DNA of 64,000 nt from Ravibacter sp964559125. GTDB taxonomy: Bacteria > Bacteroidota > Bacteroidia > Cytophagales > Spirosomataceae. The position numbers and the translations under genes are program-made. The DNA is taken from positions 124,001-188,000 of the forward strand of contig CAZLGW010000007.1 of assembly GCA_964559125.1 (NCBI GenBank), read 5' to 3'. Shown here one piece after another: positions 42,696 to 50,426 of this stretch; position 1 is the first letter of the stretch; the number at the start of each line of letters is the position of its first letter. The notes under the pieces were generated by a model. It had not been told where the DNA came from. It saw only the letters and a list, made by a program, of their open reading frames with translations, and made no database searches.

Positions 42696-45600
42696 ATGGA
42701 AGAATCTATTTTAAAAAATATTTGGCTAATAACTAAAGATACACCCGAAAGCATTTTGGCAGACTTTTTTGAAGAAATCAAGAATTCTGAATTTTTCAAA
42801 AAAAAACTAATAGCCATGATTCCTTCCTTATCAAAGGTAGTATCTGTAACAGATTGGAAGATTGAAAAAATCAAAGATTACGAAGGATTGATTATAAATG
42901 ATAGTAATTTCAAGTCAATATTTGAAATAAAGTGGAAACAACAAGTTAATGAAACAGAAGAGAATGATTCATTGTCGGGACTCCTCTCTGAAACCAAAAA
43001 TGGAATAAGTCACCCTATCGTTTTAAAATTAAATTACTCTTCCGAGTATCCATATGATATTAATTTATCAGAAATAACTTCAGAAACATTTGAAAAAATT
43101 GAAAAATCTAAGAATTTGGAAGAATCTGATGTGTTTTCTCAAATACCCGATAACAATGGAAAGGAAGACAACCTAGTAATAAAATTTGAAAAAAATGAAC
43201 CAATTAGATGGAAATCAAATGAACGTATAAAAAAAAATGTAAATGCACACCGCTACTATGCCCAAATGGGCGGATATCTATACTATATAACAAGCTATTC
43301 CGTATTTTTACACGAAAGAGATGAAAGCAATAAAGAAGAAAGAACTTTAGGGGGAATTTACTTCATATTTAGAGAAGAACTAGAAGAAGAAGAAATCCAA
43401 TCTATTATACTTATTAATACTATATTAGCACAAAAAGTATTAAATGCCTATTATTTAGAACAACTCCGTTACACTCAAACCGTATCTGCTATCAACTCTA
43501 TCCTTATAGATTCCTATGCTCACAATATATCCGCACATAGTTTAAACTTTCTACAGTCGCTATTCAATTACCGTAACGAGCAGTATCTAAAACAACATTA
43601 CTATATTCCACAATTCGGAAGGCTGGAAAACTTACCTCTCAATACTATTTCCTATTCTAATTTATTTTCCGCAAATAACAAGAATAAAGATGAGCATAAT
43701 GATACCCTGATACATTATAAGGCACGCGGTATCTCCGACAGTAGCAGTACTATATTTGACACAACTTTACTGGATTATATCCTGTACAGCAATAACTTTA
43801 CAAACAAAAAAGGCAAAGCTATCCCCGCGAGCAATTTATTGCAGTACGAAGACAAAAATGGCAAGTTACCAATGCCCCTGGACTATGCCATAGCCCCTTT
43901 ACTTACCTACTTGAGAGATAAGGGAGCATTCTGGAGCGGTGTGATACGTGACAACCAGGCGACACCATCCCGTATCGTTTCTATGTACGACCTACTGATG
44001 GAAATGTTTAACAATCCACTGTTTATCGGTAGTATCATGGCTGCGGAAGAGTTTTTCGTAGTTCATGTATTTGTTGATACTGAGGGCGGGCCCAAAACAG
44101 AGGGACAAGAGACTGTTGAAGAAACTGCCGATAAACGCCATTTCTTAACCATTAATATAAAAGAGTTTGTTGAAGGAGAAATGAACCTCACAAGGCACTA
44201 TAATGGCTACGAAAAATACAAAACCTATTTAAATAAATACAGCAGCGATTTACATTTTGTACGACTTACAGAAAGTCACGAAAACTTAAGAAAAATACTG
44301 CAAAATCAAACAATCTTGCTCCCGGGAGGTGATGTAGGAAAACATGCATTCTTTACTATCATAGAAAACACTCTCCGGAATGCGAAACATATTACAAAGG
44401 AGCATAGAGATTCAATAAAACAAAATGGGTTAGAACTTCATTTCCAGATAAGAGAATATAATTTTATGCTACGAAAAAAAATATTAAATTTTATAAGTGA
44501 AGATAAATTAAAAAATGACGTAAGAAAAAAATTAGATGATGAAGAAAAAGATAAAAATAACAAAACCAGAGAAGATAAACTAAAAGAAATAATATCCAAA
44601 GGCGAGATAGAGAATCTGGCAAATTTCTTAAAGAGCGAATTTAAAATTAACGACTCAAACCAAAAAATAAGTAAAGCGCTAATCGAAAATAAGGAACTAT
44701 ATCTAATCGGTGTCAATATCAATTATAGAGGAGGCAAGGAAAGTCCAATTTATAATTTCAATAAACCAAAAGATAATTCGGAGGATTTAAGGGATCAGCA
44801 ATTCAAGATGATAAAATCTGTTATTAGAAATAGCTATCAGTCTATTCTGACTGATAATGGACATCCAAGAATGGGTGGAAGTAATCAAGACAAAGTATGC
44901 GCTGCAGCTTTGTTTAATAAATCCTTCACCTCTGCAGAATACCCTCACAAAGAAGTCGAAAGCTATTACCCTTGGATAGCCTACAATCTCTACCCGGACA
45001 CTCCCAACCTCATTAAAAAGAACTGGCTATATAACAAAGAACTTAGAAAAAAAACAAGTAAGGAAGAAAGAAAAAGGCATCTTGATAATTTAATAAAAGA
45101 TGAAAACTATGAACTCGATGCAAATTTGAGTACGTTATTAGGCGTAAATACGAATTTTAATAAAAAACTCTATATCAAATTCTTTCATATATGGAAAGCG
45201 AAAGACGTACAGATTTTCGAAGAACCGATAAGAGATGACACAAGTGCTGGAAAATTCATTGACACTATACCCAGATATAAAATCGCTGTAGTTAATGAAG
45301 ATAGCGACAGTAAAAGCTCCTTAAAAAAAAGAGCTGTAATAAGAAGTATAGAAAAAAACAATATTATAGAAGAAGTTTTAAGAGGAGAAGAACGTGAAAT
45401 TTTTGAAAAACTATACGAAGAATGGAACAAAAAGTGGAAAACAAATGAAACAATATATTTTGAAAAAAATGGCACCATTTATGAGCTTTCAAACGACATG
45501 TCATTTAAAGCTGTGAAAGGTATACACACTCCAATAAAAATAGACCATGATACAGGTTCAGAAAAAGCAGATGTTTGTAAACTAAGAACACATGGATATA

Positions 45601-46193
45601 TGTTAAAATACTTTTTTAATTGCTCGTTCGAAAAGCTATTTACTCCAAATAATGAAATAACAAATATCCAGTACCACGAACTGCTTGAAACAATAAATAC
45701 AAAAATATTTATCGCTGACAATAGGCTATTTTCCCTGGTAGACAATTATACTTTAGACGAAAACAAAAAAGAGAAGAAAAAAGATAAAATATTAAAAACC
45801 GGCCTTAATCTAAATATCATTAGCGAAAATAAAAACAAAAAAGAAATAACAGAAGAAATAAAAAATTGGAGTGAAAATCGGGTGCATTTCTTTATCCTTC
45901 ATCTGTCTTATGCAGAATATCTATCAAAAGACAAAAAAGAAGGCAATCGATATGAAAATCTCATAGATCAGATTTTCGGTCTTCAAGAAGGTGAAGACCT
46001 TTCAGATAATACTATTATTGCAATGACTACAGGACGAGGTCGGGCAGATTGGCTAGATCAAACCGGACGACATCGCACTCATTGTATTCATATACCCATA
46101 GAAAGTCTCCAAACCGCAATACAACAAGGTGTACTTTTCAAAGATGATTTCGATATAAAATACAATTTATGTAAAGTACTATTTGGATCATGA
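42696..46193 (+). CDS. Very large divergent histidine-kinase-like protein, 1165 aa
   Basis: A soluble protein without obvious membrane spans. Residues about 1-250 are of unknown fold. Around His276 lies an H-box-like motif (DSYAHNISAHSLNFLQSLF) in a helical hairpin. A HATPase N-box-like segment follows (FFTIIENTLRNAKHITKEH, Glu557/Asn558), then a charged insertion, and a G-box-like DNGHPRMGGSNQDK at 720-733. A long unknown region leads to a C-terminal domain (about 1070-1165) with FFILHLSYAEYL, AMTTGRGRADW and CIHIPIESL. These could be strands of a degenerate receiver. The next gene, overlapping by 4 bp, carries a receiver domain, so a two-component pair is likely. This is inference from weak motifs. 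Confidence 0.65.
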   Translation: MEESILKNIWLITKDTPESILADFFEEIKNSEFFKKKLIAMIPSLSKVVSVTDWKIEKIKDYEGLIINDSNFKSIFEIKWKQQVNETEENDSLSGLLSETKNGISHPIVLKLNYSSEYPYDINLSEITSETFEKIEKSKNLEESDVFSQIPDNNGKEDNLVIKFEKNEPIRWKSNERIKKNVNAHRYYAQMGGYLYYITSYSVFLHERDESNKEERTLGGIYFIFREELEEEEIQSIILINTILAQKVLNAYYLEQLRYTQTVSAINSILIDSYAHNISAHSLNFLQSLFNYRNEQYLKQHYYIPQFGRLENLPLNTISYSNLFSANNKNKDEHNDTLIHYKARGISDSSSTIFDTTLLDYILYSNNFTNKKGKAIPASNLLQYEDKNGKLPMPLDYAIAPLLTYLRDKGAFWSGVIRDNQATPSRIVSMYDLLMEMFNNPLFIGSIMAAEEFFVVHVFVDTEGGPKTEGQETVEETADKRHFLTINIKEFVEGEMNLTRHYNGYEKYKTYLNKYSSDLHFVRLTESHENLRKILQNQTILLPGGDVGKHAFFTIIENTLRNAKHITKEHRDSIKQNGLELHFQIREYNFMLRKKILNFISEDKLKNDVRKKLDDEEKDKNNKTREDKLKEIISKGEIENLANFLKSEFKINDSNQKISKALIENKELYLIGVNINYRGGKESPIYNFNKPKDNSEDLRDQQFKMIKSVIRNSYQSILTDNGHPRMGGSNQDKVCAAALFNKSFTSAEYPHKEVESYYPWIAYNLYPDTPNLIKKNWLYNKELRKKTSKEERKRHLDNLIKDENYELDANLSTLLGVNTNFNKKLYIKFFHIWKAKDVQIFEEPIRDDTSAGKFIDTIPRYKIAVVNEDSDSKSSLKKRAVIRSIEKNNIIEEVLRGEEREIFEKLYEEWNKKWKTNETIYFEKNGTIYELSNDMSFKAVKGIHTPIKIDHDTGSEKADVCKLRTHGYMLKYFFNCSFEKLFTPNNEITNIQYHELLETINTKIFIADNRLFSLVDNYTLDENKKEKKKDKILKTGLNLNIISENKNKKEITEEIKNWSENRVHFFILHLSYAEYLSKDKKEGNRYENLIDQIFGLQEGEDLSDNTIIAMTTGRGRADWLDQTGRHRTHCIHIPIESLQTAIQQGVLFKDDFDIKYNLCKVLFGS

Positions 46194-48271
46194 ATAATCC
46201 CATAGCAAATGAGTATACTTTAAGAATATGGATCTATCCTTTTTCGGATGAGGGAAAAGGTTTCTATATTAAAGATTTTAACAATGATACAAATCCTCTC
46301 TTACTATTGTCAAAAGATCATATTGACGTTTTCATAAATGATAAGAATACTAATGATCTATTTAAAAGTAAAGACCCAGAATCATATATCAAAAATTTAA
46401 ACATAGCTGATAAAAAAGTAAGCTATAGTCAATTATATATCTTTTTACATCATCCTGAAAAAGAAAAAATCAAAGAAAAATTCGATAAATTATATCGAAA
46501 TCTTGAAATAGAACAAAAAAAATACGCTCTGATAGAAATTGCAAATGGGAACAAAAGCACAAGCATTAACTACGGAGCTATGAATGAAGCTATAGAACTC
46601 TATAATAATTGCGAAAAAGATGAAAGTAAGCTATTTAAAAAAGGAATAAAACTACCTGGAAAAGAAAAACTACAACAAGGTTTTAGCTTAGAGTCACTAT
46701 CTAAAACAGAGCCGGAAGTCAGAACTAATTGGAAAGAGTTCTTTGAAAAAACTGGAAGAATTACATATTGCAAAAACCACAACTACTACGCATTTGTAAA
46801 AGGTATAATTAATTATCAATTAATCAATTTAAATAGCAGTTTCAATCTATTTAAGAAGCATATTTCAAGTGAAGATATACTTCAAGAACTTGAATACAAT
46901 TTTATCAACGAGTCGAAAGAAGAAGACAAATCAAAAATAAAAAAAAAATTAAATATAATATTTGCGCCCTTCGACCTAACTAAAAATGAGTTTTCTGAAA
47001 ATCTATTTAAAGAAATAATACAGGAAGGAATTATTAATATAGACGATTCAGATTCAATATTAAAAAGTAACTCAAAAGAAAACAAACCACTTTTACTTAT
47101 TTGTGACAACGCTGGAAAGGAGCAAAACTTTTATAATGCTTCTATATGGTCAAGAATGATAAATTTGAACAGAAGCAAGTATGATGAAATTAAATTGGCA
47201 GTAGAATACTTAACCGATATCAATAACCAAAAACTCTATCAATTAGAAGTAACTCGTGAGTACATTGAATTTCAAACCCGTCTATACAAAAACTCTTATC
47301 TCACTGGAAGCCACAACAATATTCTTCCCATCACCTTTCATGACGAAGAGAACTTTGAAAATCTCTATAACAAAACAAAGGATGAGATTTTAGAATTAAT
47401 AAAAGAAGAAAATAATATAGAAATTAATGTTCTTTTAATTGACGATTTTGCACAAAAAAATCTATTTGTTAGTAAAGAGGGCAGTAAAGAAAAAATAGAA
47501 GGGAGGTATTCAAAAAAATATTTACTGGAAGTATTTAAAAAAAAATCAGGATTGACAGGTCTTGATATAAACATATTCCCCAATGAAACCCACCCTTTCA
47601 ACAACAGTTTTAAAATTGATAATATTGTCGAATTTATCAAAGAGACGAAGCCAGATATAATTTTAATGGACTATAATTTAGGAAATAACATAAAAGGATC
47701 TCAGATATTTAAGGAATTAATAGAAGAAAATAATTACGGTAATTTAAAGGAGTTTACTCCCTTTGAAAAACTATGGATATTCCCTATTACTACCTTTTCT
47801 AATGCTTTCATAGACGAAATAAGAGCAGATGGGCTGGGTTTTATTGACGACAAATATAGATTAACCCGTGGAGCTGACTTTATATGTACACCCAACCTCT
47901 TCAAATATTATTTCTCAAAAATAATATTTGAAATCATAAAGAAGAGTATAAATACTAGAAAAAGTCTTGAAGGACTGGAGGAAGTATTAAAAAAAATAGA
48001 TGGTAATAACTGGAGTGCTATTACTACATCTCAAAAAGATTATTTAGAAAAATTTACAGATCATCTTAAAAATAAAAAAGACTACTCTTCATTTATCAAT
48101 ATTAAAAGTGGAATAATTGGTAGCTTAAAGAAGAACAAGAAGTTGGACGAATTAAATGATCAACATCTTAACTTCTACGAGCAATTACTTTACAACCTTG
48201 CCTACCGAAATTTCGAAGGAAATGAGGAAATCATCATTTTTTACGATCTTCTCAAAAAAACTCTTCCCTGA
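46190..48271 (+). CDS. Large protein with internal receiver-like domain, 693 aa
   Basis: The first 400 residues or so have no family I recognise and contain many charged residues. From about residue 410 a receiver-like pattern is visible: acidic pair Asp418-Asp419 (VLLIDDFAQKN), phospho-acceptor candidate Asp494 (DIILMDYNLGNNIKG), a Thr-Thr strand end (IFPITTFSNA, 534-535), and GADFICTPNLF where the conserved lysine would be. The strand spacing between the acidic pair and Asp494 is enlarged by an insertion. A helical C-terminal tail of about 110 residues follows. No DNA-binding domain is evident, so output may be protein-protein. It overlaps the kinase gene by 4 bp. Confidence 0.6.
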   Translation: MNNPIANEYTLRIWIYPFSDEGKGFYIKDFNNDTNPLLLLSKDHIDVFINDKNTNDLFKSKDPESYIKNLNIADKKVSYSQLYIFLHHPEKEKIKEKFDKLYRNLEIEQKKYALIEIANGNKSTSINYGAMNEAIELYNNCEKDESKLFKKGIKLPGKEKLQQGFSLESLSKTEPEVRTNWKEFFEKTGRITYCKNHNYYAFVKGIINYQLINLNSSFNLFKKHISSEDILQELEYNFINESKEEDKSKIKKKLNIIFAPFDLTKNEFSENLFKEIIQEGIINIDDSDSILKSNSKENKPLLLICDNAGKEQNFYNASIWSRMINLNRSKYDEIKLAVEYLTDINNQKLYQLEVTREYIEFQTRLYKNSYLTGSHNNILPITFHDEENFENLYNKTKDEILELIKEENNIEINVLLIDDFAQKNLFVSKEGSKEKIEGRYSKKYLLEVFKKKSGLTGLDINIFPNETHPFNNSFKIDNIVEFIKETKPDIILMDYNLGNNIKGSQIFKELIEENNYGNLKEFTPFEKLWIFPITTFSNAFIDEIRADGLGFIDDKYRLTRGADFICTPNLFKYYFSKIIFEIIKKSINTRKSLEGLEEVLKKIDGNNWSAITTSQKDYLEKFTDHLKNKKDYSSFINIKSGIIGSLKKNKKLDELNDQHLNFYEQLLYNLAYRNFEGNEEIIIFYDLLKKTLP

Positions 48272-48273
48272 GT

Positions 48274-50409
48274 ATGTTTGATTCACACAGTGTAAGGAGG
48301 TACTTTATATACGATGCTAACAGAAGCAGTGTCGTAGCGGGGACTTATTTTTTTAAATATCTCGGATTTCCTAATTTTCCGGAAGATCAGGAAAAGAAGA
48401 ACAAATTAGATAGTGAAAATATTTATATCATTCTAGAACCTTATAGAATCATTCTAAAACAAGAAATTCTATCATATAATGATAAAAAAGAATTAATTTC
48501 TAGTAAACTTGAAAATCTACTAGTAGTACCAATGGATACTGCTCATAGTAATTTTGCTGAAATTGAAACTCTGCTTATTCGCCAAAAGGAAAAGGATATA
48601 AGATTTGAAAAGCAAAGGAATATAAAAAGTGAAGAACAAAATGAAGAGTCGGATAAGTGTACTTTTGAGCTAGTTCTGCATCATTTCATAGAAGATCTAT
48701 ACGTAAACAAATATTTCAAAGAGTACGGCGACATACAGAAGATTAAATCTGCGTTAGAGCATATACCGCTGCTACAAGGGATTATTCGAAAATTTCTGTT
48801 TGACCACTATCGTGCATATTTCGTCAACACAAAGGGTAAAATAGAATTCCTCGAAACAGATATTCGCACCGAATACAAAAAAGACTGTCTTGAAGAAGCT
48901 TACCTTAACTATAGCCGTTTCCTATCACAGCTTGAAAACGAAAAATTCTTTATCAAAGGTGGTTGGTTTAACAATCGTAGTACCAATAACATAGATACAG
49001 AGTTAAAGTACATAGAAAGTGAATATTTAAAAATATATGAATCCTCAAACAATAAGCCTTCTTCTGATTTCAGCCTACCACTAAAAAATACCAAACTTAT
49101 ATTGAAGCGCTATGGGATATTGGGTGTATTACGACTAACACTACCCAATTCACGATGGGTATTTCCTTTCACCGTCATTCTGCCGGTAGTTGTATTCCTT
49201 ATTCTTATAGATATTCTGATTTTCAACTTACCTAGTACCCAAAAAGGAGAATATATTTGGCTTGCTGACTTAGTAAATTGCTTATTGTCGATTTTCGTTG
49301 TCTTATTCCTTGTTTATACGATTTGCGTTCTCGTATATTTATGGAGATACGAATATAAGCGGGGAATCTTCCCAGGGATTTTTTTACCTCGCTTGACTAT
49401 TGCTATTATAGCCGGTTGGATCACCTTCATTACAGCCGAAAATTTGTTCAAAATAGATATGGATATCGATGGGCTACTTCTTTTAGCAGTTACAATATTC
49501 ATTTTTTCAGTCACCATAACTTTTATGGTGTTTGAAATCAGAAACTACGCTCCTACAATGACAAAGGGGAAAGCCTTTAGAAGATCATTAGTCGTTACAG
49601 GACTAGCATTTGTGATTTCTTATACCTTCGGTTTTTGGGTAATGTCACACATCAACGAAAAGTATATGTCCATAGATAATTTTATGGTAAAGGAATCAAG
49701 GTTTATAAAAGAATTTCAACGGAGGGAAGAGTTTTATTATGATATTTTAAAAGAATTGAGAACAAAGCAAAATGTATTAAACAACTCTATAATAGCATTA
49801 GAAGACAAACTAAATGAAGAAGGAATTGGTTCTTTTAGCATCAATTCTCAGAGGCGATATATAACTCGGGATATTCCAAATATCGATCCCATCAACTACC
49901 AAAATAATCCTATACACTTTTACCTCGATTCAATTTATTCACTTCGTAAAGTAGATTCTATTTTTAAAGAAGAAGCCAATAAACTTGACAATATCATCCA
50001 TCATTACAATGAATTAATTAAAAAAATAAGGGAATACAATACAAAGAGTGATAGCCAGCCGATCATAGCAAGTGGCATTTTTACTATCAATAAAATAGAA
50101 GCCAAAAATAACCTGAAGGGTAAACTGATAGTATATCCTGAACTTAATGGCAATTTTGATCAGTTGCAAAACACGCTTGATACCCTCAAATCCGGCTATT
50201 TCTATTTCGCTATTCACTTAAACAAGAACCCGGAAATCCAGGTAAACGAGAAAAAAATATACTCAAAGACATATTTCGCCAATATTCCTTTTCTTAAAAA
50301 AGAAGCCGCATTCCCCAATATGCTCCTCACCCGCGCTTTGCTAGCTATGTTTATTGGTATCGTCCTGCAGCTCGTAATACAAGATAAAACGATCACAGAA
50401 CCAATTTAG
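48274..50409 (+). CDS. Unrecognised multi-span membrane protein, 711 aa
   Basis: The N-terminal 290 residues are soluble and charged. Five or so hydrophobic spans lie at about 295-450 (WVFPFTVILPVVVFLILIDI; a second near LLSIFVVLFLVYTICVLVYL; then LPRLTIAIIAGWITFITA, LLLLAVTIFIFSVTITFMVF and VVTGLAFVISYTFGFWVM). A 230-residue extracytoplasmic region with a coiled-coil-like start (RREEFYYDILKELRTKQNVL) follows, and a last span is near the C-terminus (ALLAMFIGIVLQLVI). It is the last gene of the operon, 2 bp after the receiver protein, and could be the sensor or output partner. No family is recognised. It ends 17 bp from the convergent ccmF. Confidence 0.6.
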   Translation: MFDSHSVRRYFIYDANRSSVVAGTYFFKYLGFPNFPEDQEKKNKLDSENIYIILEPYRIILKQEILSYNDKKELISSKLENLLVVPMDTAHSNFAEIETLLIRQKEKDIRFEKQRNIKSEEQNEESDKCTFELVLHHFIEDLYVNKYFKEYGDIQKIKSALEHIPLLQGIIRKFLFDHYRAYFVNTKGKIEFLETDIRTEYKKDCLEEAYLNYSRFLSQLENEKFFIKGGWFNNRSTNNIDTELKYIESEYLKIYESSNNKPSSDFSLPLKNTKLILKRYGILGVLRLTLPNSRWVFPFTVILPVVVFLILIDILIFNLPSTQKGEYIWLADLVNCLLSIFVVLFLVYTICVLVYLWRYEYKRGIFPGIFLPRLTIAIIAGWITFITAENLFKIDMDIDGLLLLAVTIFIFSVTITFMVFEIRNYAPTMTKGKAFRRSLVVTGLAFVISYTFGFWVMSHINEKYMSIDNFMVKESRFIKEFQRREEFYYDILKELRTKQNVLNNSIIALEDKLNEEGIGSFSINSQRRYITRDIPNIDPINYQNNPIHFYLDSIYSLRKVDSIFKEEANKLDNIIHHYNELIKKIREYNTKSDSQPIIASGIFTINKIEAKNNLKGKLIVYPELNGNFDQLQNTLDTLKSGYFYFAIHLNKNPEIQVNEKKIYSKTYFANIPFLKKEAAFPNMLLTRALLAMFIGIVLQLVIQDKTITEPI

Positions 50410-50426
50410 CAAGCGCGCTTACCTCA

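Larger units (their letters stand above)
36500..50410. mobile_element. Putative acquired island between a ccmF remnant and the intact ccmF 3' end
   Basis: The ten-gene operon is bounded on the left by a partial ccmF copy and on the right by the 3' end of intact ccmF, 17 bp past the last stop. From 39829 on, the genes are far richer in A+T than the rest of the window. No integrase, transposase, tRNA target or direct-repeat attachment site is visible. The structure is what a single homologous crossover in ccmF by a circular or exogenous DNA would leave. This is inference; boundaries are approximate. Confidence 0.55.

Noticed and set aside
36558..50409. Identity with the Detocs two-component defence system
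   Set aside because: Kinase and receiver proteins are present, but no nucleosidase-like output domain is visible and the other genes differ. I did not claim a known defence system.
36500..50410. Integrase-type genomic island or prophage
   Set aside because: No integrase, transposase, phage genes, tRNA target or flanking direct repeats were seen; only the ccmF fragments mark the borders.
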